A DNA stretch of 64,000 nt, from positions 124,001 to 188,000 of the forward strand of contig NZ_QMHO01000003.1 of NCBI RefSeq assembly GCF_003313505.1, given 5' to 3'. Below the pieces are notes generated by a model. The model was not told the DNA's origin and made no database searches. It saw only the letters and a list, made by a program, of their open reading frames with translations. Source of the stretch: Pedobacter nanyangensis. GTDB taxonomy: Bacteria > Bacteroidota > Bacteroidia > Sphingobacteriales > Sphingobacteriaceae. Numbering within the stretch: position 1 is the first letter of the stretch; each line of letters begins with the position of its first letter. Below, in pieces: positions 16,142 to 27,500 of the stretch. The position numbers and the translations under genes are program-made.

Positions 16142-17962
16142 TTATTTATATTTTGCTTCCGTTTGATCGTAAAATTCTTTCAGTACCCAAAATGCTTTCT
16201 TTTTCTTTCCAGTTTCGGAGATCAGTCCTTTTCTATTCCAAAAATCCTGGAAAAAAGGATGTTGCCTGCGAGGGGAACGGAAATCGGTTAAAATCCAAGG
16301 GGTCATGCCACGTAAACCACTCATGGTATTCATAAAAGGAATTTGATATTTGTACAATGATTCCTGAAACTCTTCGGTCCAACGGGTGTCTTCATCCCCA
16401 TGGTATCCTGCCAGGGCATCTCCTCCTACTTCGGTAATGATTACCGGTTTGTTATACTTGATTTTGAACTTATACTTTGGTAGTTCTTTTGGCAGTTCCC
16501 AGTACCAACCACCATATTGATTGAAGCTTACCAAATCTAGTTTTTCTCCTAACGGATCGTCTACAATCACGTCGTAACCTTTGCGGTGTACTTCCAATGC
16601 AGCACCTACCAAGCGGGTATTGTCCAGCTCACGTACTTTATCGGCCAGTTTGCTCATGAACTTAAAGCGTGGTTCGCTCAATGGTGTTTCGTTACCTATC
16701 GACCAAATAATTACCGCCGCTCTGTTTTTATCGCGTTCAATTAAATCGGTTAATTGTTGCTGCGCATTGTTATAAGTGTCCTGATTTTCCCAAGAGATGG
16801 TCCAATACACAGGTACCTCGGCCCAAACCAATAGTCCCATTTCGTCGGCCAAACGGTTCATTTCTTCGTTATGCGGATAGTGGGCCAATCTCACATAGTT
16901 ACAGTTAAGTTCCTTTGCCCATTGCAACATCATGCGCATATCTCCTTGTCCACGAAGTCTTCCTGGAATCAGTGGATTTTCATCGTGCATAGATATGCCA
17001 CGTAAAAAAATTGATTTCCCATTCAACAAAATGTCCTGTCCACGGGTTTCGATGGTTCTAAAACCGATTTTCTCGGCTACTTTATCGGTCGCTGAACTGA
17101 TCAGCACTTCATATAGCTTTGGATTTTCGGGACTCCACAGGCTTAATTTCTTTACAGGGATGCTTACTTTGGCTACGCCACTGGCGTCGGTCTTTACCGT
17201 AGTTTTCAATCCAGCTTCTGGAATGCTTACTTCTACCGATTGTTCTGCCGAAGCTTCGCTCAATTTTACGAAACCTTCAATTTGCTTGGCATTTGAACGA
17301 GCCAGTTGAATTTTATAATCTTGGATGTAATTGCCAGGTAATTCTGCCAAAAGCACATCGCGGGTAATGCCGCCATAGTTCCACCAATCGGTATTTACGG
17401 TTGGGATCTCGTCCTGCTTGCGGGTGTTATCCACTTTTACCACTACAAAATTTTCGCCTTGTTTCAGTTTATCGCTTACTTCAAATTGAAATGGAGTAAA
17501 ACCGCCTTTATGCGTGCCTAGCTTTTTGCCATTTAGATAAACGTGGGCTTCGTAATTTACCGCACCAAAGTAAAGGATGTATTTTTTCCCTGCCTGTGGA
17601 TTAGCTTGGAACTTGTTCCTTAACCAAATGGTTCCTTCATAAAGCTCCAGTTTTTCAACTTGCGAATTCCAATCGCCGGGTACCTTTAAGGTTGGCGATA
17701 AATCAAAATTATATTCGATCAGTTCGGATTTGTTAACCTGTTTCCGATCATCGTAAAAACCGCCCTTTCCAGATTTTGATTGGTCAAATGGCTCGTGTCT
17801 GTAATCGTAGTAACCCATTTCATAAGGGTCGATGATATAGTTCCACCTGCCATTTAAGCTCAAATGTTTACGGCCAAAAATATTTTGCACCAACTGGGCA
17901 TTGGCCGATAAAAAAGTAACGGAAAGTAATAGGAGTAATAAGTATTGTGTACGCTTAATCAT
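16142..17962 (-). CDS. GH2 glycosidase (beta-glucuronidase/beta-galactosidase-like)
   Basis: This 606-residue GH2 enzyme has a signal peptide (to about residue 22, SANAQ), a sugar-binding jelly-roll domain (about 30-205), an immunoglobulin-like domain (about 206-305) and a TIM barrel. The catalytic pair is visible: acid/base Glu425 in IIWSIGNETP and nucleophile Glu511 in PVIITEVGGDA. The size and the YVRLAHYPH motif resemble beta-glucuronidases and short beta-galactosidases rather than long LacZ. In a xylan locus it could remove beta-linked side chains or act as an exo-glycosidase on decorated xylo-oligosaccharides. The alpha-linked (methyl)glucuronic acid of xylan would need GH67 or GH115, which I do not find here. 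It follows susD by 9 bp. Confidence 0.85.
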   Translation of the reverse strand: MIKRTQYLLLLLLSVTFLSANAQLVQNIFGRKHLSLNGRWNYIIDPYEMGYYDYRHEPFDQSKSGKGGFYDDRKQVNKSELIEYNFDLSPTLKVPGDWNSQVEKLELYEGTIWLRNKFQANPQAGKKYILYFGAVNYEAHVYLNGKKLGTHKGGFTPFQFEVSDKLKQGENFVVVKVDNTRKQDEIPTVNTDWWNYGGITRDVLLAELPGNYIQDYKIQLARSNAKQIEGFVKLSEASAEQSVEVSIPEAGLKTTVKTDASGVAKVSIPVKKLSLWSPENPKLYEVLISSATDKVAEKIGFRTIETRGQDILLNGKSIFLRGISMHDENPLIPGRLRGQGDMRMMLQWAKELNCNYVRLAHYPHNEEMNRLADEMGLLVWAEVPVYWTISWENQDTYNNAQQQLTDLIERDKNRAAVIIWSIGNETPLSEPRFKFMSKLADKVRELDNTRLVGAALEVHRKGYDVIVDDPLGEKLDLVSFNQYGGWYWELPKELPKYKFKIKYNKPVIITEVGGDALAGYHGDEDTRWTEEFQESLYKYQIPFMNTMSGLRGMTPWILTDFRSPRRQHPFFQDFWNRKGLISETGKKKKAFWVLKEFYDQTEAKYK

Positions 17963-17971
17963 AATTAAATT

Positions 17972-19726
17972 TTAATAGCCAGTGTTCTGGATCAGTGCTG
18001 GTTGACGGTTAATGGTGTTTTGTGAAAACGGGTATAAATAGTTTTTTTCCTGGAAATAACGTTTTTCTACTTCGAAACGAGTGTAGGTGGTGGTACCTGA
18101 ACCATCAATGGTGATACGCATGCCGGTAATGGGTTTATTTAAAAAGGTCTCCCCAAGCTTCCATCTTCTTACATCGTAAAAGCGATGGCCTTCAAAACAA
18201 AGTTCAACACGTCTTTCGTTTTGAATACGCTCACGAATGGCTTCCTTGGTTGGAGCCACATAGCCGTTACCTGTTGGATTGGTGGTTTGCAAAGCAGGCA
18301 TGGCTACACCTGTACGGGCTCGTACTAAATTTACATGCTTTAACACTTCGGTCACAGCGGTTATCCCTTGTGCTTCATTAAGGGCTTCTGCGTAGTTTAA
18401 CAGGATTTCGGCATAACGCATCACTACCCAAGGTCTACGGGCCAACGTGTTCGACTGTTGGTTCCAGGTAGCAGATTCACTTAGAAATTTGCGCATGTAA
18501 TAACCTGTTTTGGTAGCGTTAATGTTTCGGTTTAAACCATCGGCACCGCCCACATAAGTTTGTACGGCCTTACCTTTAAATACCCTACCGTTGTAGTTAA
18601 CGGTTAACGCCAATCGAGGATCTCTGTTCACGTAAGGGTTACTTGCATTATATAAAGTATTGCTAGGATCGGTTACCAACTTGCCATTGGTGGTTTCAAA
18701 GGCATCAATCATTTCTTGTGTAGGGTTGGTTCGACCTGTGGCGCCATCATAACTAATGGGTGCCTGTTGTTGCTCAATATCGTTACGGTTTTGCGCTCGG
18801 GTAGCAAACAGCACTTCATTGTTATATGGGTCGGCACCAAAATTGAATACGTTGGTGTAGTTGGTACGTAAGCTATGTACATTCAAATCGATAATGGCTT
18901 TTGCTGCATCGGCCGCCTGCTGCCAAGTCACGCCACTTTGCGTAGCAAACAATGGGCTAGCCGCATATAGCAACAACCTTGATTTTAAACCCATGGCGGC
19001 CGTTTTGGTGGCACGACCGTAATCGCCCGTACGCCAAGGGTAAGGGTTAGCGGTAGTTGCCGTTTCTCTGGTAAACAAAGGCAGTTTGGTGGCAATGGCT
19101 TTATCGCAATCGGAAATAATTTGATCTAAACATTGTTTATAGGTGTTTTTGGGCAAGTTTAAATTTTCATCTCTGCTGAAAACCCGGGTGGCCAAGGTAA
19201 TGGCGCCATAACGCTTCATCAACTCAAAATGAAATAACGCTCTTAGGAAATAGGCTTGGCCTTCCAATCTGCTTTTGTCGTCTTGCACACTCAAACCGTC
19301 CGTTGGAATGATTTCGCTTTTGGGCAAGTTCTCTAAAAATAGATTTACCTTTCTTAAGCCTTCATAAAGGTTGCTGTATTCATCGTCAACGGTACGTAAT
19401 GGTCCCCAAGTGCCGTTGTTAAAGATGCTCAAGTTGGCATTTACGCCAGAGTTTACCGCTTCATCAGTACCTGAGGCCAACATTCCGCCGTTGCCATCAA
19501 TACTAAATCCTTCGGGGATGTTGAAATAAGCACTGTTGAGCACACCTCTCGCATAGGCATCGTTGCCCCACACTTGATCACCGGTGATTGATCCATCGGT
19601 AATGCTCCCATCTTGTAAGTAATCTTTTTTACAGGCGGCGAAACTCATGGCTAGCACAGCAATCATCAAAGCTTTTGCAGATAAGCTTTTGTATTTTTTA
19701 AGGATATGTGTATAGTTTATGGCCAT
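17972..19726 (-). CDS. SusD-like glycan-binding lipoprotein (second pair)
   Basis: This 584-residue surface lipoprotein is the substrate-capturing lid of a SusCD transporter. The lipobox cysteine is at about residue 32 (AMSFAACKKDYLQ). Tetratricopeptide-like helices typical of the family follow: GQAYFLRALFHFELMKRYG, RATKTAAMGLKSRLLLYAASPLF, WVVMRYAEILLNYAEALNEA, and the C-terminal RRVELCFEGHRFYDVRRWK of RagB/SusD proteins. It sits 4 bp after its susC partner and 9 bp before the GH2 gene. It is clearly diverged from the SusD at 22811-24547, so the two pairs probably bind different chain lengths or decorations. Confidence 0.93.
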   Translation of the reverse strand: MAINYTHILKKYKSLSAKALMIAVLAMSFAACKKDYLQDGSITDGSITGDQVWGNDAYARGVLNSAYFNIPEGFSIDGNGGMLASGTDEAVNSGVNANLSIFNNGTWGPLRTVDDEYSNLYEGLRKVNLFLENLPKSEIIPTDGLSVQDDKSRLEGQAYFLRALFHFELMKRYGAITLATRVFSRDENLNLPKNTYKQCLDQIISDCDKAIATKLPLFTRETATTANPYPWRTGDYGRATKTAAMGLKSRLLLYAASPLFATQSGVTWQQAADAAKAIIDLNVHSLRTNYTNVFNFGADPYNNEVLFATRAQNRNDIEQQQAPISYDGATGRTNPTQEMIDAFETTNGKLVTDPSNTLYNASNPYVNRDPRLALTVNYNGRVFKGKAVQTYVGGADGLNRNINATKTGYYMRKFLSESATWNQQSNTLARRPWVVMRYAEILLNYAEALNEAQGITAVTEVLKHVNLVRARTGVAMPALQTTNPTGNGYVAPTKEAIRERIQNERRVELCFEGHRFYDVRRWKLGETFLNKPITGMRITIDGSGTTTYTRFEVEKRYFQEKNYLYPFSQNTINRQPALIQNTGY

Positions 19727-19730
19727 GTGC

Positions 19731-22700
19731 TTAAAATTTTAGGTTTAAGCCTAGGGCAAAAGTTGCCAAGGCTGGGTAAGATGAATTGTAACCTGCATCA
19801 GGCATTTCCGGATCTATTGGGAAACCGTTGAGCTTATCGAATGTGAGCAGGTTAAATCCTGTCACATAAAATCTGCATTGCGAAATTTTCAGTTTTTTGA
19901 GCGCATTGGCAGATAGCGAATAGCCTAATTCCACATGTTTTAATCGGATAAAATCGCCGCTGCGCAACCAAAAATCAGAGTTTTGGGTATTGTTTACACG
20001 ATCATTAATGGTTAAACGTGGATAAAGCGCTTCCTGTGCAGTAGCTTGCGTCCAACGATATGCACTAAACTGATTGATGTAGCCGGTGTTTGAAGTACCC
20101 GCGTTCACCAAAGTGTTGATCTGGATGGTTCTGCCAGCTACCCCGTGGAATAAAAAGTTCACATCGAAGTTTTTGTACTTCACTGATCCACCGAAGCCAA
20201 AATATGAGGTTGGAATATCGGAGTAATTGGTACTCACAAAATCTAAATTGTCAATCACACCATCGCCGTTAACATCTTTGTAACGGATATCCCCGGGTTT
20301 CACATTTCCAGAGAAACGTTGCACCGGTGCTGCCGCAATTTCTTCTTCTGATTGGAACAAGCCTTGCGAAATCAGAAATCTTCTGACGGTACCTGTACCA
20401 TTTACCACGCCACCAATAGGATATCCTACTTGTCGCTGATAGGCAGGAATGCCCGCTTCTTCGTTTAATTTCAATATTTTGCTCTTGGCATAAGTGTAAT
20501 TTCCATGCACGCCAAAAGTAAATTGGTTGATGGTTTTGCGATAGTTCAAGTTGGTTTCAACGCCATTGTATTGCGCTTCGCCGGCATTGATGTTTACCAA
20601 TGGCTGCCCAATAATTGATGGGGCTAAATCAGCCGTCAATAGATTTTTGCGATGCTCCTTAAATACATCCACGCTTAGGCTTAACGATTGTTTCAGGAAC
20701 TGTGCATCAAAACCTAGGCTTGATTTAATGGCTTTTTCCCAAGTAAGGTTAGGGTTAGCCAAATCTAACTGATCGGTATTGGCTACGGCACTGTAACCTG
20801 TACCAAAGAAATATTGTGAACCACCTCTGGTAAAGTAGTCGTTAAAAGCGAAACGTCGCGAAGCACCAATGGCTTCATTGCCCACGATGCCGTATGAACC
20901 ACGTAACTTCAGATAATCTACAATTTTATTGCCTTTCAGGAAGTTTTCCTCTGAAACGATCCAACCTGCGGCAAGGGCTGGGAACCAACCAAAACGTTTG
21001 CCGGGCATAAAGTTCTGTGAGCCCGAATAAGTGGCGATGGCATCGGCAAAGTAACGTTGTTTATAGCCGTAAGATAAACGGTTGGAAATTCCTTCCTTTT
21101 TATCATCCAAACGGGTAGCCGAAGCCGAAACGGCTCTTTGAAAACGAGTAGAAAACTTAAAGCTGTGGTTGCCAAAACTGTTATCGTAATCAAACCCACC
21201 CCAAAATTCGTTGTTACGCAAATTGGCGCTAAAGGTACTCGAGGCATAATTTAACGGGCTTTCTGTGCCATATCCTTGATAGCTGTTTCCACCTTGCCAC
21301 TCGTAAACAATGTGGTTTTGGGTAAAGCCATAGGTATATAAACCTGTCATATCGTAGGTATATGCCACATTAAATGATAAGCCCGGTAATATCGCATCTA
21401 ACTTTTGGCGTGCGGTCATGGTGGCCAATAAAGTACGGTAAACGTCGGTAATATTACCTCTGGCCTGCAACATACCCAAAGGATTGGTACGGAACAAGGA
21501 ACTACCCCCGTAGGAACCATTTGGATTAAGCAATGGAAACGCATTGGCCGGGGTATTGAATATCGCAGTTAAAAAAGCCGAATTGCCATCACGTGGGTAA
21601 CGCAAATTAGAAACACGACCACCAACATCTAAAGTAACATCGAGGTTTTTATTCAGGTGCAAATCCAGATTGGTACGGAAATTATATCTTCTGAAATTGG
21701 TGTTCGAATTAAAATTAGGAGTTTCTCCGCCTTTGTACAAACCATCCTGATCGTAAAAACTTACCGAAGTAAAATACCTTGCAAAAGCATTACCACCACT
21801 TACCGTTGCTACGTAGCGTTGCACTGGCGAAGCTTTTTTCAGAAACTCCGAGGGATAATCCACATCGGGATATAGATATTTGTCCGATTTGGTATAATAC
21901 CCAATTAAGCTCTGTTGATTGTATTGCGGTGCCTGTCCATCATTTTGACGGGCTTCATTATACAAATAAGCATAGGCATAGGCATTTAAGGGATTGATGA
22001 GGTAGGTTGGCGTTTGTACACCTCCCTGCGCATCGAAGGTTACCTTGGTTGAACTTGCGCTACCTCTTTTGGTGGTAACATAAATGACACCGTTGGCGCC
22101 GTACATGCCATACCAAGAAAGGGAAGCCGCATCTTTCAATACACTAATGCTCTCAATCTCGTTCAAATCCATGTCTACAAAATCACGTGCTACCCCATCT
22201 ACCAATACCAGTGGCGATTGTCCACTGTTGTAAGACGACCTGCCCCTGATCAGGAAACTGGCATCATCGGTACCTGGACGGTTACCGGTTTGCTGAATGT
22301 GTAAGCCCGATAAACGACCTGTTAATACATTGTTCAAGGTTGAAAGTGGTATTTGCGGCAGTTCCTGATTGTTCACGGTAGTGATGGTTGCCGTTACTTC
22401 GCGTTTTTTTCTTAGCCCAAAAGGGATGTACACATTATCATCATCGCCTGCTTCTATTTGAGATTTTTGGAGTTTAATCGGTTTGGTTTCTGATACTTCA
22501 TAAGCAGGTATGAAAGCCGTATTGTAACCGTTCATTTTAAAAACGATCCGGTCGTTAGAACTGGCTTCTATCGAAAATTTACCTTCGGTATCGCTGGTTA
22601 CCCCGCTTGTTTTTTCTTGTACTATAATAACCACCCCCGCTATAGGTGCACCAGTTTGGTCTACTACCTTACCTTTTACGGCAATCTGTTCCGTTTGGCC

Positions 22701-22769
22701 CCAAGCGTAAGGCATAGCGGCAATGCTCAACAGGGAAAGTAAAAGATATTTGGTTAAAAACTTCATCAT
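19731..22769 (-). CDS. SusC-like TonB-dependent transporter (second pair)
   Basis: This outer-membrane importer of about 1012 residues takes up oligosaccharides. After a signal peptide (MMKFLTKYLLLS...AWGQ) comes a carboxypeptidase-like regulatory domain (VKGKVVDQTGAPIAGV), a plug with LVLVDGVARD and ISVLKDAASLSWYGMYGANGV, and a long beta-barrel ending in an aromatic strand (ATFALGLNLKF). The open frame extends to 22817, overlapping the preceding susD stop; MMKF at about 22769 gives a proper signal peptide and is chosen. The plug is unusual in having ITTVNNQELPQIPLSTLNNVL after an extra linker (DDDNVYIPFGLRKKREV) instead of the common VVVGYGTQKK string seen in the other SusC. Confidence 0.93.
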   Translation of the reverse strand: MMKFLTKYLLLSLLSIAAMPYAWGQTEQIAVKGKVVDQTGAPIAGVVIIVQEKTSGVTSDTEGKFSIEASSNDRIVFKMNGYNTAFIPAYEVSETKPIKLQKSQIEAGDDDNVYIPFGLRKKREVTATITTVNNQELPQIPLSTLNNVLTGRLSGLHIQQTGNRPGTDDASFLIRGRSSYNSGQSPLVLVDGVARDFVDMDLNEIESISVLKDAASLSWYGMYGANGVIYVTTKRGSASSTKVTFDAQGGVQTPTYLINPLNAYAYAYLYNEARQNDGQAPQYNQQSLIGYYTKSDKYLYPDVDYPSEFLKKASPVQRYVATVSGGNAFARYFTSVSFYDQDGLYKGGETPNFNSNTNFRRYNFRTNLDLHLNKNLDVTLDVGGRVSNLRYPRDGNSAFLTAIFNTPANAFPLLNPNGSYGGSSLFRTNPLGMLQARGNITDVYRTLLATMTARQKLDAILPGLSFNVAYTYDMTGLYTYGFTQNHIVYEWQGGNSYQGYGTESPLNYASSTFSANLRNNEFWGGFDYDNSFGNHSFKFSTRFQRAVSASATRLDDKKEGISNRLSYGYKQRYFADAIATYSGSQNFMPGKRFGWFPALAAGWIVSEENFLKGNKIVDYLKLRGSYGIVGNEAIGASRRFAFNDYFTRGGSQYFFGTGYSAVANTDQLDLANPNLTWEKAIKSSLGFDAQFLKQSLSLSVDVFKEHRKNLLTADLAPSIIGQPLVNINAGEAQYNGVETNLNYRKTINQFTFGVHGNYTYAKSKILKLNEEAGIPAYQRQVGYPIGGVVNGTGTVRRFLISQGLFQSEEEIAAAPVQRFSGNVKPGDIRYKDVNGDGVIDNLDFVSTNYSDIPTSYFGFGGSVKYKNFDVNFLFHGVAGRTIQINTLVNAGTSNTGYINQFSAYRWTQATAQEALYPRLTINDRVNNTQNSDFWLRSGDFIRLKHVELGYSLSANALKKLKISQCRFYVTGFNLLTFDKLNGFPIDPEMPDAGYNSSYPALATFALGLNLKF

Positions 22770-22810
22770 ATTTTCTGTCGTAAACGGATTATATTTTTCA
22801 ATTCTCTGCA

Positions 22811-24547
22811 TTACCATCCCTGATTTTGCTTTAAAATTCCATTGCTTTTAAATATTTCTCGTCTTGGAATTGGGTATAAATACATGTGGTCGTCAAATTT
22901 CTTTTGGTAAATGTTGGGTAGGGTAATCACGTTGTAGGTAAAGCTCCCGTTGGCGTTACGCACTACATCTATTCCTTTTACGGGTTGGTTCAATACTTCC
23001 TTGGCTTTTTTCCAGCGCATCAAATCGTACCACCTGAAATCTTCAAAAGCCAACTCTACCGCTCTTTCCCTCACAATAGCCTCTCTTAATTGTGCCTGGG
23101 TTAAAGTGAGGGCCAGGTTTGGCATGCCTACCCTGCTGCGCACTTCGTTTACGTATTTGCGAGCTTCTTCTTTGTTAGCCGCATTGTCGCCACTTTCGTT
23201 AACGGCCTCGGCATAATTAAGCAACACCTCCGCATACCTGAAGAACACGAAATTGAACAGTGCTCGTTGGGTAGCGTTTCTTACGTACACTTCGGGCCAC
23301 ATTTTACGGCAGTAGTAACGGGTTGCCGAGTAAATGATATTGTTAGGGCGAAAATCGGCACCGTAGGTGTAGGTATTGCTAGCCGCATTGTATTGCGACC
23401 ACATGCCCATGTTTCGGCCTTGCCATGATACATTGTTGTATAAAATGTTGGCATAAAAACGTGGATCACGGTTTTCGTAAGGTTTTTGGGCATCGTACCC
23501 CGAGCCCGAAGCAGTAATTGGTGCGCTGCTTACAATAGCACCAGTACCATCTGTTTTAACCGCCTCATACATATCTACGTGGTTTTGGGTAGGATTCATA
23601 GAACCTTGGGCACCGCCTGATCCAGGTGACATCACAAAATCTAATAAGAAACCATCTATCACACGTGGTGGACGTATTTTGATCATGATGTATTCTGGTG
23701 AGGTAGACATATTCATGATATCGTTGTAGGTGGCCTGCAACGAATATTTATTCAAATCAATGACCGCTTTAGCTGCCGCAGCGGCATTGGCCCATTTGGT
23801 TAAATCATTGGTTGGGTTGTTCAATGGACTAGCCGCATACAACAATACCCTTGCTCTTAAAGCCATGGCTGCACCTCTGGTCGCTCTGCCATAATTCGAA
23901 GCATTGTAATCATCTGGCAAAGCATCTACCTGTACGGCCTTATCAAGGTCAGACATGATCAAGTCTACGCATTCTTGGTAGCTGTTGCGGGGAATATCGA
24001 TGTTATCAAAAATGCTGGCTGGTTTGTCGTAGATGGGTACACCACCAAAGCGCTTGATCAGCTCGAAATACAAAAACGCTCTGATGAAATACATTTCCCC
24101 TGTAATTCTTTGCGGGGTTTTAGCTTGAATTTGCGAATCAGTCCAAGGGATAGTGCTCATTTTCGAAAGCATCACGTTAGCAATCCTAATGCCTGCATAC
24201 GATCGGTCCCAAATGTCGCCGATATCATTCAGCTGCGCTCCGCCACGTTCGTAATGATCGTGGAACAACCCTTGGTTTAAGGTACGTACCGAAACATCGG
24301 TATTGCCCGAAACAGCCTCGTCAGAAGCTTGGGCCGTAGTTCCACGGTGGGCATTAAACCTGGCGTAGTCATCTATTAAATGGTTATAGGCATTATCCGC
24401 ATAGGCAATGGCCAATGCTGGATCTTTAAATACTTTTTCTTCATCTAAATCTGCCGAAGGCGTGCGATCTAGGAAATCCTTTTTACATGAGCTAATTACA
24501 AGAGCAACAAAAAGGAAAATAATGGTATATATGTTTCTCATGTTCAT
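22811..24547 (-). CDS. SusD-like glycan-binding lipoprotein (first pair)
   Basis: This 578-residue RagB/SusD-family lipoprotein has a lipobox at VISSCKKDFLDR (Cys21 from the first Met; a start two codons later also works). It has the usual helical repeats: GEMYFIRAFLYFELIKRFGG, RATRGAAMALRARVLLYAASPLN, FVFFRYAEVLLNYAEAVNES, and the C-terminal RAVELAFEDFRWYDLMRWKKA. It overlaps the operon's next frame slightly and follows its susC partner by 1 bp, so translation of the pair is probably coupled. As the first SusD of a tandem arrangement it occupies the position of XusB in Bacteroides xylan loci; that correspondence is inference from gene order. Confidence 0.93.
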   Translation of the reverse strand: MNMRNIYTIIFLFVALVISSCKKDFLDRTPSADLDEEKVFKDPALAIAYADNAYNHLIDDYARFNAHRGTTAQASDEAVSGNTDVSVRTLNQGLFHDHYERGGAQLNDIGDIWDRSYAGIRIANVMLSKMSTIPWTDSQIQAKTPQRITGEMYFIRAFLYFELIKRFGGVPIYDKPASIFDNIDIPRNSYQECVDLIMSDLDKAVQVDALPDDYNASNYGRATRGAAMALRARVLLYAASPLNNPTNDLTKWANAAAAAKAVIDLNKYSLQATYNDIMNMSTSPEYIMIKIRPPRVIDGFLLDFVMSPGSGGAQGSMNPTQNHVDMYEAVKTDGTGAIVSSAPITASGSGYDAQKPYENRDPRFYANILYNNVSWQGRNMGMWSQYNAASNTYTYGADFRPNNIIYSATRYYCRKMWPEVYVRNATQRALFNFVFFRYAEVLLNYAEAVNESGDNAANKEEARKYVNEVRSRVGMPNLALTLTQAQLREAIVRERAVELAFEDFRWYDLMRWKKAKEVLNQPVKGIDVVRNANGSFTYNVITLPNIYQKKFDDHMYLYPIPRREIFKSNGILKQNQGW

Positions 24548-24548
24548 G

Positions 24549-27500
24549 CTATAATTGAATGTTTACACCTAGGTTGTATATCCTTGAAGTGGGATAGATA
24601 GATTGCTTTGAAAAATCAGCGTTACTGGTGTTGATATTTTCAGGATCTAAGTACATCTTAAAACGGGTCCAAGTCGCCAAGTTTTGTCCTGTTAAAAAGA
24701 TTCGCAACGATTGTATTTTGAGTGGCTGCAACCACTTAGCTGGTAACGTGTACGAAATTTCGGCATTACGTAATTTGATGTAGGAAGCATCCTGCAAAAT
24801 GAAATCGTTCAGCTGATAGCTGATAAAAGTGTTGCCCCGGGAGTGCAGTGCTGGCCAAGTTGCGGTTGCGGCTGTTTGTGGTGTCCAACGGTTCAACATA
24901 AACTCGTACATCTGCTGCCCATTGTTCTGCTCTGTTAAAATTACATCGGAGCTTACGTTGGTAACGCCTTGGAACATTAAGGAGATGGAGAATCCTTTAT
25001 AAGAAACTCGTGGAGAGATGCTGAAAATATATTCAGGTACCCTCGAATAACCAATAGCGGTTCTGTCGTCGCTATTGATACGCCCATCGCCATTGATATC
25101 TACATATTTTAAATCACCAGGGATGGGTTTGCCCAACTCATTGGGTACATAACTATCAATATCTTGTTGCGAAGTATAAAAACCATTGGTTACGTAGCCG
25201 AAGAACTGCCCTACTCTTTTGCCTTCCTGTTTTTGATAAGATGGTGCACCAATAGGCTCATCCCTGCTGTTAATTTTATTACGGGCAAAGGAAACTTGTG
25301 CATTTAGGCCGTAAATTAAATCGCCTTTTTGCTTGTTAAAATCTATCTCTACCTCGTAACCTTTATTGTACACTTCACCTACGTTAAGTGCGGGATATCC
25401 TTGTCCCAAACTGGTCAATCCAGAGTTTCTGGACGTTAAAATATCCTTACGGGTTTCGTCAAACAAGTCGATATTTACTGAAAGTGAGTTTTTGAAGAAC
25501 TTACTTTCTACCCCAATGTTTCTTTTTAAACCCGTTTCCCAAGTAATTTCGGGGTTACCAATGCTGCTGTTAGGCAAATAAACCACCGGATAGGTTACCA
25601 CACTGGTTGGATCGCCAAAATGGACAGGCATTCCCGGACGGCTGTAGGCAGGTGTTGAAGCGGTAAAGCCCGCCGCATTACGCAAATAACTGGTGATGTA
25701 AAGGAACCGCTGTCCGATTTCATCGCTACCTACCAAACCGTAGCTACCGCGGATTTTAAGGTAATTGAGCCACTTCACGTCTTTCAAGAACGCTTCATTA
25801 CTGGCAGTCCAGCCAGCTGAAACCGCTGGGAAGAAACCATATTTTAAACCTACCGGAAAATTCTCTGAACCGTTGTAAGCGGCGTTAAATTCTGCATAGT
25901 ATTTATCTGAATAATTGTAGGTAATGCGGGTAACCACCCCTTGCGAAGCCCTGGGTGGTGCAGTGGTAGCCGTTGAACCTTGTACATTAATGAGTTGACG
26001 GGTACCTAAAATCAAGCCCGTGAAGTTATGTTTGGCAAAACTTCTGTTATAGTTAAAACCCGCTTGTAAATTGGTATGGATGGTACCACCGTTATCGCTA
26101 ATGAGGCCACTTAAAGGTTCGTCACGTGGACGATCCCCGGCAATGGTCACTTCCTTAGTGTCTCTATCAATGACATAAGCTGCCCAACTGGCATTACGGC
26201 GGGTGGTGTTTTCGAAATAGGAATCGTAGCCCAAGTTAGCTTTAAAGGATAGCCCCTTTACGAATTTGCCCAAATTATAATTAAGATTAAAGGTACTTTG
26301 TACGTTATTGAAATCGTCGTAACGGGTGCCCCAGCGGGTTAGCACCCCAAGCGGATTCCAGATATTGGTTCCTACACTTGGGTTTTGCGCCAAGCGTCCA
26401 TCGGGCAGCGTTACCGGGTACGCAAAAGCTGGCACCTGCAAAATGCGGGAAATCATGGCTTCTACGTTATCGTAAGAAAAAGAGCCTGATCCAGAACGTA
26501 AACCACTAGGTTGGTAGCGTTTTTGCAAACGACCACCTAACTTAATGCCCACCTCTAAATCTTGGGTAAGTTTAATATCCAAGTTGGACCTGAAGTTGTA
26601 ACGGTTATAGTTGGGCACCGAATTGATTTGGTACGGAGAATCGAATTCCTTAAAAATACCATCCTCAAAAAGATAACCTACGGAGGCAAAGTATTTGATG
26701 ATTTTAGTTCCGCCACTTACATTCACATTGTGTTGGGTTTGCGGATAGAATTTTCGGGTCACGTAGTCAAACCAATTGATGTTTGGATAGCCAATTGGGT
26801 CCGAACCGTCTTTGAATTTTTGCAATGCAGCATCGCTCCAGGTCACACTTTCAAAGCCATCATTCCTGTTGGCCTCATTAATTAAGTAGGCATTGGTATA
26901 GGCATCCAATGCTTTTGGAATACCTGTATAACTTTGGATACTGGCATTACCGCTGTAACTGATTTTAGGCTTACCTTCTTTACCTGATTTGGTGGTTACA
27001 ATAATGACCCCGTTAGCTCCTCTGATCCCAAAAGTTGCGGTGGAAGATGCATCTTTAAGTACGTTGATGGTTTCTATTTCATTTGGATCAATATCGCCAA
27101 AGTCAGGGCGTTCTATCCCGTCGACTACTACAATTGCACCCGAACCGTTGTAGGTGGCCAAGCCCCTGATATTGATGACCGAACTGTTCGATCCAGGCTG
27201 ACCGCTACGCTGCACGGCACCTAAACCTGGCGTTCTGCCTATTAAACTATTGGTAACATTGGAAGTTGGCGATTGCAAAATTTCCTTGCTGCTAATGGTA
27301 CTGATGGCGCCGGTTAAGGTCGATTTCTTTTGCGTGCCATAGCCCACTACCACTACCTCGTTCAAATTGGTATTGTCTTCTTTTAAAGATACATTTTGTA
27401 CGTTGCTACCTGGTGCTATAGTAATTTCCTGTGCTACAAAACCAATAAAGCTATATATTAAAACCACGGGTGTAGATGGTACAGAGATGGCATACTTACC

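Noticed and set aside
22770..22817. Upstream start of the second SusC at 22817
   Set aside because: It would add 16 polar residues before the signal peptide and overlap the preceding susD stop; MMKF gives a proper signal sequence.
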